Below, piece after piece: positions 47,861 through 60,242 of a DNA stretch of 64,000 bases. Source of the DNA: Polytrichum commune (lineage: Eukaryota; Streptophyta; Polytrichopsida; Polytrichales; Polytrichaceae); NCBI GenBank assembly GCA_950295325.1, contig OX485809.1:38659081-38723080 (forward strand), given 5' to 3'. The position numbers and the translations under genes are program-made. How positions within the stretch are numbered: the stretch's first letter is position 1; each line of letters opens with the position of its first letter. The notes below the pieces were generated by a model. It saw only the letters and a list, made by a program, of their open reading frames with translations. It made no database searches and was not told where the DNA came from.

Positions 47861-49439
47861 ATAGTACTACTACTGATTATCATTCATTGTCGGTGGTATG
47901 ATTTCCAAAGATCTATTTCCTTGCATTCTGTGATTCCTGATGCAAGAAAAACGTGAGTTGACTACCAACCTCGTGCATAATTGAGCTGACGCAGAGTGCC
48001 AAAAATTCTGCACCCAAATCAATGAAGATTCATGATCCATGAATTGAGCCGTTGACAAGCTGCGCCCTGCAGATCCTGTTTACGAGCTGATCAGGTGAAT
48101 TTGATGAATTTATAAGAACACGTGTAGACAGTGCTCCAATCTTCACTGTCATCTGGGGTTGCATCTTAGTTGGTAGATTTTGTTGACATCATTTCGCTGG
48201 CAGGAGGAATGCAAGTGTGAACAAATTTAGCTTAACCTGCTGCTCGGTTAACACCTTCTTCAGCTACAAAATTACGATTGCAATTGAAGTGCCACATCCT
48301 CGATGTGTGTGCCATCGATATCCAACCAAGCGCTTTAAATAATACAATGGAGCTTTTTTGACGTCATGTTCAGGGAAGTGAGGATGATGATTTATGTGCA
48401 TCTAAGATTTTGTGCTACAAGACATTTTGATTTGAGGTATCATATGAAGCTGAGGTGATTTTAGAGATTCGGAATACAATCTTTGGTTGCGGTTTTGAGA
48501 TTCAAAGCCAGGAAATTACAACTGCGTGGTGATATCTTTTGTATGTACAGCTCGGAATAAAATCGGGTGATCGAAACAGTGATGCTAATCTAGACCTTAT
48601 TCTACACCTGGGGGATCAGTCAAGAAACTCCTATGGTATGTTGAAAAGCAGATAAATTGCATTCTACCAATGCATTTTCTGACGAGTAACTGCGACCTCC
48701 TCGCTGCAATCTCTTTGGATTCAGCGACCTTCTCAACTCCCAATGCCTAGCATTGAGTAGTGGGTTTATTGAGTCCTACCAATCACAAGCTTGTCCACCT
48801 ATTGCATCTGCTTCTACCTGTGCCTCGGCCGCAGCATTTCGACCTAATTCGACTTGCACATGTCGATTCTTCCGCGTGTAGCATGGTGAGTGTTGAAGAA
48901 ACAACAATAACATCCTAGTCCTGCCATTCGAATTCCGGTTGCATCGAACCCCATTGATACCTACAGTCAACCTGCAAAACAAGCCATACGGCCGAACATC
49001 AATATGCATGCTTCAGGAACATTTCTTCAGTACACCCGGAGAATGTTTCAAGCACAAATGTCAATCGATGGTTCCTACCAATGCTGGACCAGTATATAGG
49101 TGAATGCATGGTATCAATAAATAACGTCAATGATAATATATAAAGAACCTACCCGTGGATACCAAAATTGCAAATACCAGTCAAACTTTGATATTTGGTG
49201 AGTCTCAAGGTGAGAGAATCCACCATTCTAAACCATAAATTTGATACTAGGGCAACTTTACCTAGGCATGAAGGTTCTCGCATGGTATATAGACTCAAGT
49301 GCCATAAAAACAAAAAATTCCTCAAATATCCTTACCCACCTGGTATCAAAAGCTGTGGATTCCTCATTATAAATATCCGAATGAGATGAATAAAGACGAT
49401 AACGGACCGACAACGGTTCCTACCTGTGAAGAGATTAAT
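47861..49439. other. Intergenic region 3' of the LEA-like gene
   Basis: Less AT-rich than most spacers. A 77-codon minus-strand frame at 48776-49009, ending EAQVEADAIGGQACDW and preceded by a possible acceptor, could be an unrecognised exon or UTR, but no family or connection supports it. Otherwise nothing identified. Confidence 0.35.
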
Positions 49440-50508
49440 TTATTCCTCTGTCTTCGGAGTAGCAGCAGGCTCATCGATTGGTGACTCAGCTGCCGCCACA
49501 GAGTAAGCCGGCGGTGCCCCACATTGCACAGATGGCACATGAGATTGCACAGATTCGGCACTGGAATGCAGAACTGCAGAGACTTGATCCGCAGCAGCTC
49601 GCAGGTCGATGTTTCGGGGCGTGCCGTCTGCATTCTTTGAGCCACAGATTGATGAGCACCAGGTCGCTATTGAAGTGAACAGACCTCCATCGGTACCCTG
49701 AGACATCCAACCGAAGGTTCAAGTTAGAAACGTGACGAAAACCACACTGAGAAACGTCAAATCTTCCACATTTCGGGTTGGAGCCGTACAACACATAGAG
49801 TCTTGTTGAACTTCAGGTGTAAGCTGCAAACATGATGATACCTCGAGTTGGATCGGTACAACATAAAGAGAATATTATTGAACTTCAGCCAAAGATTACA
49901 AACATGATGTCTCGGGTTCGATCGGTACAACACATATATGGAATCTTACCGAACGTAAGGTATAGATGCAAACATGATGGTTTGGGTAGGATCGACACAA
50001 CATGTGTAGAATCATGTTGAACTTTAGGTCAAGGTTGCAAACGTGATGTCTCGGGTTGGATCGGTACAATAGATATGGAATTTTGTTGACTTTAGTGCAA
50101 ATCGCAAACATGATTTCTCGAGTTGGATCGTTACAGCATATCCAGAAACTTATAGATTGCAAAGATACATACCGAAGCGGCTTCTCCCTCGCCTGGAGTT
50201 CCGGTGCTGCTGCCAGGGTAAGCGCCGACATGGATAGCCTTGGAAAGAGTGTCCTTTATGTTTGAGCCGCCTTCTCCAGCTCCACTTGCAGCCTGCTGTG
50301 CGTAATTCTCCACATTGTGCACCACATTTGCAATGTAGGTCTTGGAGGAATCGGCCGCCTGGTTGCTTTTGTCCGTCACAATGTGTGCTATGTTCTGGAT
50401 GAACTCCGAGGCCTTCGACCCGGAGGTTTCAGTTTTCTGCAAAGCCTCCTTGGCGGATTCCTGCAGATTGGCGGCAGCCCCGTCCAGATTCTCACTTTCA
50501 CTTGCCAT
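49440..50508 (-). CDS. Small hydrophilic LEA-like protein
   Basis: Two exons, 50508-50173 and 49697-49440, join in phase 0 across a 475-bp GT-AG intron to give 197 residues. The protein is rich in Ala, Ser, Glu and Lys and has no hydrophobic segment. Residues 1-85 form amphipathic helix-like stretches (NLQESAKEALQKTETSGSKA, DKSNQAADSSKTYIANVV) with the periodicity of group-3/4 LEA proteins, which protect cells during drying. No strict LEA 11-mer repeat is present, so assignment is tentative. A CGSKNADG segment with two nearby cysteines and a Pro/Ala-rich tail follow. A stop codon lies two codons upstream of the ATG. Upstream sequence contains an ACGTGGC element and a likely 5'-UTR intron; both are discussed separately. 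Confidence 0.7.
49773..50172. repeat. About 69-bp tandem repeat inside the LEA-like gene intron
   Basis: Six diverged copies begin at about 49773, 49843, 49912, 49982, 50051 and 50118 (spacings 70, 69, 70, 69, 67). Each carries tcgggttggatcggtacaac and later gttgaacttcag and gcaaacatgatg variants. The array fills most of the 475-bp intron and stops near the splice donor. Confidence 0.85.
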
Positions 50509-50579
50509 TTTCTACGCTTGAGTTATGTATCCAACAGCACAAGCTAGAACGGTTGCGTCGATGCTCCCGTACGAAAATT

Positions 50580-52500
50580 CTGCAACCAAGAGAGGGAAAA
50601 TCATATATCCTCAATACGTTGATTGTTCCAGCAAACTGCTTGTCAAGCCCTCAATCACTTCGAGACAAAGACGGAAAACTTCGGTAGGACCAAATAGTTA
50701 GCTGTACTGCAGTAATCTTCGAAACAGATTCCTGGAAAGATCTTCCTTTAAAAAGATCAAACCGGTTGGATGGCATTTTCTGCTATCCTGCAACGAGACT
50801 ACCAAACCACCGACAGACGAAAATTCGACACCGTCAAGGAAAGGTCGAGAATAATACAACGAAGTCACCGACAAGCAACACCCCTACTGTCAACGCAAAA
50901 AGTGGAAATGACAAGGCCACAAAGTTTGCACTCAACCTCTAAAATTAGCGTACAATATCAAATCCTTCTACCTTCTCAAAATATTCGATACGCCTCCCAC
51001 CACCAATAATCCAACCAATACTCTCCAGACACTACAAAAATATTATAAAACCTCCAGTACCGACCCCCCACAGCTCCCATTGGTGTTCCCCTTCTTTTCT
51101 CTTCAACGATGGTTATATGCTTGACTTGCATATAGTGTTCAACTTGAACTTGAAGATTTAACCAAGTGGAAGCCCAGAAAAAAAACTTCAAGTGACTGAT
51201 CACTATGTACTTGACTTGCTCGTACTACATAACACACCGCAGCCTAAATATTTGAGCAAGTGAAGTAAGCACAGAAGAAAAAGCTCTTAAATGTGTCCTG
51301 TATCCGAGAACACTGGAACCAATACTGAAACTCGCACTCTGGAAAACTGTCCTTACATGGAAAGATCCTAGTGACACTATGCTGAAGGTATGTGAACCGC
51401 AGGAAAGCCAGAATTATGAGACCTATAGCCTCTTACATTTAAAGAGCATAGAGTCGATCGTTGTGCACAGGAGTTGCACATAAGTAGTACTCTCCTCGAA
51501 TTAAGAATTGGAGCAAGTCAAAACCAAAAAACAGATCTTTTCGTTTCAATCTTTCAAAAATGCGTACCCCATCCGAGAATAATAGAATCAATATTGCAAC
51601 TCTGACTCTGGGTTACTGCTCCAGTGCTCTTCATGCTCAACAAAAAATGGTACACAACAAGCAAATACAAAGACTCGACAGTGATTGACGCTGGTCTGGT
51701 GGATTGTGCTGAGCATTTCTGACCCTCAGAGATTATATCCAGTATGAGGATAAAATTAATGATTCAAAGAATCTAGCGTTGAACACTGTATAAAATCATC
51801 ACTTGAAAAATGGTGTTCCCCTCAATCTCCGAATTTGAGCAAGTCAAAGCACTTGCAAAAGAATCTCTTAGAAATGGGAATCATACTCGAGAAGACTGGA
51901 ACCAGCACTGCGACTCACACTCTGGGCTACTTTTCTTCCTGCTAAACACAAAATGGTGCACAACAAGCAAACGTGCTGAAGACTCGAGAGTGGATTTCAT
52001 GCTGGGTTAGTGCATTTCTTGTGCTCAAAAATTAATGTCAGAATGGGGATAAAACTCAATAGTCAAAAAATCTAGCGTCAACCACTGTATGAATTATCAC
52101 TTGGAAAATGGTGGGCTCCTCAATCGCCAAATTTGAGCAAGCCAAAGCACTTGCAAAAAAATCTCTCAAAAATGGGAACCATACCCAAGAAAACTGAAAC
52201 CAGCACTGCAATTCACACTCGGGGTTACTTCTCTTCCTGCTAAACCCAAAATGGTGCACAACAAGCAAAGCTGAAGACTCGATAGTTGATTCGACGCTGC
52301 TTTGGTGCATTTCCTGTGCTCGAAGGAAAATACCAAAACGGATATAAAACTCGAGAATCAAAGAATCTAGCGTCCATCACTGTATGAATCATCACTTGAG
52401 GAATGGACTTCTCCTCGATCTCCAAATTTGAGCAAGCCAAAGCACCTGCTAAAAATTAAAAAAAATTAAAAAAACCTCTCTTAAAAATGGGTACCGTACC
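50580..52500 (-). other. Probable 5'-UTR intron of the LEA-like gene
   Basis: On the minus strand a polypyrimidine tract and acceptor (ttttccctctcttggttgcag) end at 50580, 71 bases upstream of the ATG, implying an untranslated upstream exon. The nearest GC-rich candidate is about 52500-52860. The donor is not certain; a G|GTACGG or G|GTATGG site recurs in the repeat units described below. Confidence 0.4.
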
Positions 52501-52600
52501 CGAGAAGGCTGGAACCAGCACTGCAACTCGCACCGGTAGGGACACTGATCTTCCTGCTCAGCCCAAAATGGCGCAGAACCTGCAACGACGACGGTTTTGA
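51240..52600. repeat. Five diverged tandem copies of a 250-330-bp unit
   Basis: Landmarks ttgagcaagt/c (51252, about 51504, 51833, 52131, 52427) and ggaaccagcactgcaactc/cacactctgggtta repeat in order, followed by cttcctgctaaacccaaaat and tctagcgtcaaccactgtat. Spacing is about 252, 329, 298 and 296 bases. The copies nearest 52.5 kb are most alike, and similarity falls toward 51.2 kb. The array occupies the presumed 5'-UTR intron of the LEA-like gene. Confidence 0.8.
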
Positions 52601-53040
52601 GGGGAGCGTGGTGTGATGAGTCTGATGAGAATACGTGAGTGCAGAGATCAAGCCCTGCAAAGTGCTCGGAGAATGGAGATGGTTCTCGGAGAAGACGGAG
52701 AAGCTCGGCCTGGGGACAGAGAGGGAGCACATGGACAGCAGGGCCAGAGGGGCTGCCAGGGTGGCGTCAGACGGATCGATGACGTGGCGTGATGGGGTTG
52801 GTTCAGATGGCGTGGACCCAAGTTGCCAACCCCCCCCGAAATGCTCACCCACCCACCTCACCTCGTGGGGGTTAATAAGTTACTCTTTCCTGCTGTGTGT
52901 GAAGTGGAGTTGGAGTTGGATTTAATGCATTCGGTGTGTTTGGTTTCGTCTTTACATTTTGGATTTTTTGCCCCGGAGTGGTGGAAATGGTCCAAGAAGA
53001 AGGGACATTGGAGGCCTCGATAACGTAAGGGAAACCTTAA
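52601..53040. other. GC-rich segment, possible promoter or first exon of the LEA-like gene
   Basis: Markedly GC-richer than its surroundings up to about 52860. A minus-strand open frame of 126 codons with a Ser/Pro-rich, transit-peptide-like composition crosses it, but no downstream exon continues it, so I do not call a gene. Confidence 0.35.
52782..52789 (+). promoter_or_regulatory. ACGTGGC(G) element, ABRE-like
   Basis: The ABA-response core ACGTGGC lies in the GC-rich segment upstream of the LEA-like gene, consistent with stress regulation of LEA genes. It is 2.27 kb from the ATG, but would be promoter-proximal if the 5'-UTR intron is real. Single short motifs occur by chance. Confidence 0.3.
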
Positions 53041-55259
53041 AATGGGTATTTTTATCAAGGGTCAAGTGATTGTTGACCATGAATCATGTTGGCATATGGG
53101 TAATACTAGGTTTTTTTAACAACAGGTCGCACATCATGCATGTTGTCTTCATATTTTCAGCTAGAATTGGGCTAACATTTGCATGGCCTTGGATTGTGCG
53201 TGATTACACAACAGGTTGCCTTCAAGTGTGGTTTGGATTGTGACAACAACTTTGTTCAAAATGGATTCAAGAAAAATGAGTCTCAAATATTTAATTTTTT
53301 TGGTTCATTCAACACTTTTCTTTGAAAAAATCATAATACTAGAATAATCTAATCAATGTCAAACATGCTAAGATGATGCAATAGTATCTTCAAAAAAGCT
53401 CTACGAAGCAATAGACTCTAGGCATCAAGGCTTCTTCTCAAATTTTGGTACAAGAAGTCAACAAGTCTTTGCGTACACATTGTAGTTATCATAAAGTTTG
53501 GGGTTAAATTGGGGTCAAAAGCTCTTAACCCTAATTGAATACCCGTTAGTGGCCCCAAAATGATCTTGGGAGCCCCTTTGTGATGCTGAAAACTTTCATA
53601 ACATCACCACATCCTATAAGAAATTTATGAATATAATTGTATGTATTTTTGAACCGTACATGTGGGGAATACCACATAAAGTTTCAATTGTCCGAGTATC
53701 TTCAGCTCTAATATTTGAAGGATCATGTGATGAGGTGTCGAAAAAAAGAAGAAGAAAACAAAAGATTTTTTAACCCTTATTTCTTATCAAGTTTTTTAGG
53801 TGCATTGAATTTAGTAATACAACATTATAAATTTAAGCAAAACTGCAATCAACTTATAACAACCACAAATTGCACATTGTGAATATTTGAAAGCCTTTCT
53901 ATTGGAAGTGGACATTGGTGGATCAAATTGCATTTTTTTTCAACAAGGGTGCACATGGACCTCATAATCGAAATCCCAAGGGTAGATGTGGCATAATTTT
54001 CAAAATCAAAGGGAGACATGGTCCCCAACAATTAACACCCTAAACACTTGAAAAAAGAACTTGCATAAGAAATATAACGTGAATGGTTGGCATATAGGAA
54101 CCGGTGCTCAGTTCCGTTTTTGCATTAAGGAATTGGCTCTTCAATGATATTATCAAAGTTCTCATCTGGCCCCTCCCAAGAAATTCTAAGAATACCTTCC
54201 AAAATGTTGCTTCTAACCTAGCGGGCCTTGAATCACTCATAACCAACACCCGAATGTGATCCCCCAAACCACCAGAAGCACCCACAACTTACAATCAATC
54301 CACCAACATGAAAATCCAGCATAGATGTTCCTCGAACCTCCATGCATCTGCGAACATCATCACTCAATCGACACTTGATTTGTTATTAAGACATGGCCAC
54401 AATACCCACAATTGCAAAACCAAACAAAAAGGTGAAAAAATAACTAGCATTTAGCACTTGATTCAATGTACCCTTGAACGAGATTGACAAGTGGTGCAAG
54501 ATCGGAAGCCACCCACTAAGCTTGAAGCCAAACACGGAGCTTGAAAACATCAATTGAAACTACAAGAGCAAAATCGGAAGCTTAGAGCGGGAATGGGGTA
54601 GAGAGAAAAACCCTAATGGAGGAGTGAGGTACTTTGCCCAAGGGGCTCAAACTCTTCTTATACTTGTGAGAGAGGGTCCCTAGTTGCTTAGAGCCTCAAA
54701 ACCCTAATCGGCCTAATGACAACTGAACCAACCATAAACTAGCCTCCATGGTTTTGACCTTACGAGTCACGACTCTAGTATTACCCTAGTAACATTTCCG
54801 CCCTATCCCTAGTCCCTTTGGCTACTTGCCTAAAATTAAAAAATGAACTCAGTAAATATCCCGAACTATGATGCCTTAACCGGCCATATTGCCAACCTAT
54901 TCTCCCTTGAACCGGTTGATTTCCGACCTCGACAATTTCACATCAGTACCTCATCCGAATCATTGCGAATTCATTCAGAACTCTCCAAAAAAATCGGCTA
55001 GCTCGTAATTAAATGTCGGTACTCCCCGTACATTGGTTGGGAGTTGGTTATTTTGCATACAAAACTTTCCATGTTCAATAAGTTTTCCAGTGCATCCTTG
55101 GAGTCAGTGCGGAGGTTTGAATGTCAAAGGACATTCTATAATGGTTTGTTGGAGGCCAACCCATGAGGTGCTATAACGTGTTTGTCGGGATCGGGATCAA
55201 CCAAAGAGGGTCATGTAGGGTCCTGCTCTTTTGTGGATGGGCCTAAGGGTTGGTCGCAT
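53041..55259. other. AT-rich intergenic sequence
   Basis: No open frame above about 80 codons, no RNA gene and no terminal inverted repeat that I can define. Bases near 54.9-55.1 kb share short words with the family E repeat. Confidence 0.35.
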
Positions 55260-55534
55260 AGGGTCCCAAGTCCCACTCATGCTAAGAAGTCCTAACATGG
55301 AGGCAAAGTCCCAACTTTTGAGCCTCAAGACACCATTAAAATTCAGTAGATTATCATGAAAGCCGGATCTTGATTACTTTATGCAAAACTAGTGACAAAA
55401 CAATTGTGTTGAGAGTTGGATCTAGCTGTTTGCTTGACCCAACTCTCAACACAAGTCCCAAGCCCCTCACCTCCAAAATGTGTTGTCATGTAAGCATCCA
55501 TGTCATATCTGGGACTTAGGACTTGGGACCCCTG
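55260..55534. mobile_element. Partial copy of MITE family G
   Basis: gggtcccaagtcccactcat through gcaaagtcccaactt matches the left half of 24053-24432, and the right side ends in ggacttgggacccctgtgaa. The terminal bases and target-site duplication are gone, so this is an old fragment. Confidence 0.6.
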
Positions 55535-55554
55535 TGAAGTGGTGAGTAACATTC

Positions 55555-55790
55555 TCAGCATGGTTGGGCCTCACTCTCCGGGAAGATTTTTGGGCATCAT
55601 CAGTCGAGATCCCAAGGTTTTCAAGTCCAACCATTTTCATGTTGACATCTTTTGGTTTTTCTTACTTTAATTTTGAGATGTTTTCTATAAACTCCCCTAA
55701 AAATGATCAGTAATTTTCCTAAAGTCTTGAACTTGAACCGGTTATTTCTCAAAATCAATTGGTTCATATGTAACTAGAGGTTGGTTCTCC
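55555..55790. repeat. Dispersed repeat family E, copy 2
   Basis: Counterpart of 15740-15960, with matching atgttgacatctt, atgatcagtaattttcctaa and cttgaaccggtt stretches. No frame. Confidence 0.5.
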
Positions 55791-55906
55791 CCGTTCATTG
55801 GTTGGGCCTAATGCAGGTCGGCTTGCAAAGAGGGTATAGCCAGGGTTGGGGGCCCGGGTGCAGGCTGGGCCAACGAGGGTCTGAATTCTCGAGGTGGCAA
55901 GGTCAA

Positions 55907-56400
55907 GGGCCACTTCACACACGAGCCAAGAGCCGTGACCATGAAATTCTAAGAGCCCAAAAGAAAGTGTTCAAACGCCATCCCAACACACCTCCAAAAT
56001 CATGTAGTATGGTAATGGACGGACCCTCAAGTGTAGTGTGAAGTCATATGTGACCGGGCCCTCAACCAAATGCTATTTCAATTCACGAAGGTCCTCACAC
56101 ATGATAAAACCGAATAAATCAACGGTTGTGAGCGTTTGGAGTGCCATAGTCTCCCCGGTTTTATGTTAGACCTACCTCCAAGAGGCGGTTTTTGAAAATA
56201 GTCTAGGTGACCATGAAACATGATCCATTTGATGCCATGTAGGAATCGATGTAGACTTTGCATCCATCTTGCATTCACATACTCCATTGATCCCTCAAGT
56301 GTAGTGTGAAGGGAACTTGGACCAGCTCTGCCTTTTCCACCAATGAGAGTGATTGAAGTATAACGGTCATGGGCTCTCAGTCTCATGTGTGAAGTGGCCC
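55907..56400. mobile_element. PIF/Harbinger-type MITE, family H, copy 2
   Basis: Termini gggccacttcacac and gtgtgaagtggccc, 494 bp, same orientation and order of internal motifs as 47333-47833 (for example aaaatcatgtagtatggt). The flanks are CAA and TAA, a target duplication with one change. Confidence 0.85.
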
Positions 56401-56589
56401 TAAGATGTAGAGGGGCTCCCGATCCCTAAACCCATACGTCAAACCTTGGATTAAAATGGTAGCCTTTGCGCTTGAGCTCCATGAGCCCCTTTGGTACCAT
56501 GTTGGTGCACATTTAGTGCCGGGTTAGGGCACGGACCTTACGGTTAACTTGGATCCATGTTGATGTTGTACACTATCATTCATTATCCC

Positions 56590-57080
56590 ATGTCTTGAGA
56601 CTGAGTGCCCGTGACCATTACACTTCAAGCACTCTCATTGGTGGAAAAGATAGGGCCGGTCCAAGTTCACTTCACACTATGCTTGACGGACCAACGGAGT
56701 ATGTGAATGCAAGATGGATGTAAAGTCTACATGGATTCTTCCATGGCATCAAATGGATCATGTTTCATGGTCACTTGGATTATTTTCAAACACCGCCTCT
56801 TGAAGGTAGGCCTAACACAAAACCGGGAGACCATGGCACTCCAAACGCTCACAACCGTTGTTAGTGCTATATTATCATGTATCTGGACCCGCATGATATA
56901 GAAATTCCTTGAAATAGCATTTGGTTGAGGGCCCGGTCACATATGACTTCACACTGCACTTGAGGGTTCGTGACCACACGACATGATTTTGGACGTGTGT
57001 TGGGACGGCTTATGGACACTTTTCTTTTGGGCTCTCACAATTTCATGGTCACGGCTCTTGGCTCGTGTGTGAAGTGGCCC
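56590..57080. mobile_element. PIF/Harbinger-type MITE, family H, copy 3, inverted
   Basis: The right end gtgtgaagtggccc and the internal sequence are the inverse of copy 2. The left terminus is eroded (tgtcttgagactgag in place of the TIR). Together with copy 2 it forms a long imperfect inverted repeat with about 190 bases between. Confidence 0.75.
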
Positions 57081-57437
57081 TCAAATCTTTCACTCAAAGC
57101 AACAACACCAAAGGGTTTTGGGCTCTAGGTCTTTCAAGTTTGTCTTCAATTCCAAAAGCCCAAAAGAACTCATTGCGGTGGGGTTCCTTGGTATCGAGGA
57201 ATCCCAATGTATATGTGCCAGCTCAAGAAGAGCAAGCAATTGTCGGACATAAGAAATGGTGCCTGCATTTGGCTCACTTGGGAATATTTGTTTGTGGATA
57301 AAATGGATGACATGTGAACGGGCCTCATCCACAGTAGCCAATGGTGATCTGGCGGCCTTTGGATGTGGAGGAATCGAAACCCGTACATGGCCCCCATACC
57401 CAAGGCTCCAAGGAATCTAGTTATCCATATAGATGTA

Positions 57438-57820
57438 TAGGAGAGGCGCCTTATTCCCAATATAAGACCCCATTGGCAATCTATAGGGTATGGTACTTTC
57501 AATTAGGTTGGGACTCGATTTCGATCAGCTCAGAACCAATAGTGCCATGACATGTGACCTGGTTTTGAGTGCTAGTGTGAGGAGGCAACGAGCAGTTTCG
57601 ATGAACGGTTATGATGGACTCTAGACATTGGTAATATGTTTGGTCCAACTTTTGGTTTCAGAAATCCACCGTAATTTCAATTTAAGGAGTAAATTTACCC
57701 AACAAATTGCAATCCTCTTGATTTCTATCTTCCTGCATGGGACAGTTTTACACCGCCCTCTACTTCTACTAAATTGGCGCATAATCTCTTGAGTGATTGG
57801 TTATGGATGCCTCAACTCTA
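57438..57820. mobile_element. Inverted-repeat element, family F, copy 2
   Basis: Starts taggaGAGGCGCC and ends ggatgcctcaactcta, with the same internal order as 21780-22515 but about half its length. Flanks tagatgta and gatatgta agree at six of eight bases, which would fit a decayed 8-bp hAT duplication; copy 1 does not show one. Confidence 0.5.
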
Positions 57821-57924
57821 GATATGTACTCTAGCTTCTTGAGAAATCGAGCAATAATGAATAGCATCTTTGTCTATGTGCTATAATAGTACCATCACTT
57901 TTGGGTGGAGGAATCTACACTGCC

Positions 57925-58520
57925 AACACGTGCAATTAGGTTGTCTTCGCAACTAGGATGCCTCTCTACCGTGCAAACTACCTTGGGTCAAAATCATATT
58001 ACAAAAACTTATAACTTTGTTTATTCATCCCTATGACAATCACAATAATATATATCTTGTGATTTTATTATGGTGATAGATATTTACAATAGTGTGGAAT
58101 GTTTATATATTAGTATGGGCCAACCTAATTGCAAATATATGTGTACATCGATATGTGCAATTAGGTTGACTTCACAAACATGTTGACTTACACCCATGCA
58201 AATTATCTCCGGTCAAAACTAGGTCGCACAAATTTAGAACTTCGTTTATTCACTTGTATAGCAAAACATAACATTACTCAGCTAATGAGTTGCGTTCATA
58301 AGCCCAGCAGTGGATTCAAGAATAAAGACTCTAGATGTTGGAATCCCACTACTTTAGACTACTTTTAAAGTCCAACAACTAAGCACATCTTATCAACTAA
58401 GTAATGTTTACGAGCACGTTAAAAAATTAGTCGCATTTGTAAATTATTGCATGAAATATACATTTAATAGTGCGGAATGTCTATATATTAGTGGGGGGCA
58501 ACCTAATTGCACATACTAGT
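57925..58520. repeat. Direct and inverted repeats around a caacctaattgca motif
   Basis: The stretch gtgcaattaggttg plus about 90 following bases occurs at 57927 and 58155. The stretch ggaatgtttatatattagt plus caacctaattgca occurs at 58097 and 58465. Bases 58121-58133 and 58156-58168 are perfect 13-bp inverted repeats. Probably overlapping MITE remnants. Confidence 0.55.
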
Positions 58521-60239
58521 TTAGTTATGCTAAAAAAGTCTCCTCATTTTTAAAATTTTAACTTCTTGGTTGGATCAAGGCTCGTTGGAGGTCATTCTAA
58601 ATTTCAAATCCCTAACCAATGGTCCAATTTGGTAGGTGTTAGGATACCAAACCGTTCAATTTTGAAAATGACACATGCAGACTTGCATGGTGTTCCAAGG
58701 GTTGATGTCATTTGTTTACCACCGTTGGTGTGGTGTTGCCTTATTTAATGCCCCTCAGGTTCCATTAATGAAGATTCACTCTTTTTATACCAAAAGGGTA
58801 TAGGTATTTGACGGTATTTGTTTTCAATGCGATTTAGGTCTATGTACCATGCAAGGACTTTGGTACCTAGGCAACAACATCACCCCTAATATCAATATGG
58901 GTTTACTATAATAATAACACTACATATTTGATTTTTGTGAAAACCATGGTTATCAATCAAGTCCGGCTATTTGAAAAATTGAGAACCATGGTTATAATTC
59001 AAAGAACCGCCCTAATAGCCAACATTGCTTTGGGTGCCAGTCTTAGTACCCACCAAACATTGGTATGCCCTACACAAAGTGACCACACATGTTCATCACA
59101 CCTCTTTAAAGCGGCCACCACAAATCCCAAGCATGATACTCAGATGATATAGATCCTATATTACAAACCACATATACTACAATACCAAGTCATACAATGT
59201 ACTACTTTAGAACTTTGTGGTGTCTAAGTACACTCATCCATGTAGAAATTAAAAAAGGTCGTGGACTTATCTATAGCTTATTTACTTATTTACTCACTTA
59301 TGTACTTATTTAATTATTTATATTAAAATATTATACTCTAGACACATCAAAAATTCCAAATCGATCTAGTAGAGATAAACTAACACTCATCCTTTGGGGA
59401 GTTTGGCCCTTTGTTTTTATTGAACTCCTTCATCCGCAATGAATGCATTCACTTCGACACCGTCAAGGTCTAGCTCGCTCAAACTACTCATCATAAACCC
59501 ATATCAAATATCATACTGCCATTAGGAGGCAACCAAAGAAGGTGGCCCGGGCTTAACAAACTAAATTCCTCATAGCTCGATTACTCGTATGGTTAAGATT
59601 TAACATTGCTATCATAGCATTGTTAAGCTCTACTTGCCACTAACACTAGGCATGAAAATAGATTTGGTCAACATGTTGTGATTTTCACTAAGCTATGGGC
59701 GGTCCGAGATGACGTTAAACTACTGGATGATAGTGGAAATGTACCCAAACCGAAACTGGATTGATTGACGGTTTGATTCTTGGCTGTGAAATAATCTCTC
59801 TACTTGATGGAATACTAGCCAGGCAGTCAAGCGCCTCATGTGTTTAAAAAAACAACAACAACAACAATCTATGGGTTCAATCCTAGTGTCATTGCAAGGT
59901 CTGCATTGAACATGACATCTTTATTATTAAGAATGGGTGAAGGTTGATTGTTGAACCTAGAATGATTAACAAGCTTTGAACACGCAATCTCGTTTCTTTA
60001 AAAACACGTGTTTGTTTGGTGTATGCTCTTACACCCAAACCTAACCATACACCACTCAAACATAGGTGTATATCTAAGATGAGTGACTAAAATATGATGC
60101 CCTTAGCTAAAAAATCTTTCATCACAAGCATGTCAAGACCCTTCACCAAAAACCAACAATGGGTGTACACAAAGTAAGCAAGTCTTGACCATACACCTTT
60201 CCTTTTTGCACCCATTTTTGCACCCAAACATCGATTAAC
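58521..60239. other. AT-rich intergenic sequence
   Basis: Only short open frames without domains. An (aac)n-like tract lies near 59855-59867. No gene supported. Confidence 0.35.
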
Positions 60240-60242
60240 TTA

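Noticed and set aside
48776-49009. Possible extra exon on the minus strand
   Set aside because: It begins near an acceptor-like site but lies downstream of the LEA-like stop and matches no known protein.
52481-52861. 126-codon minus-strand frame resembling a transit peptide
   Set aside because: No downstream exon continues it; the LEA-like ATG has an in-frame stop two codons upstream; the Ser/Pro composition follows from the GC-rich repeat and promoter sequence.
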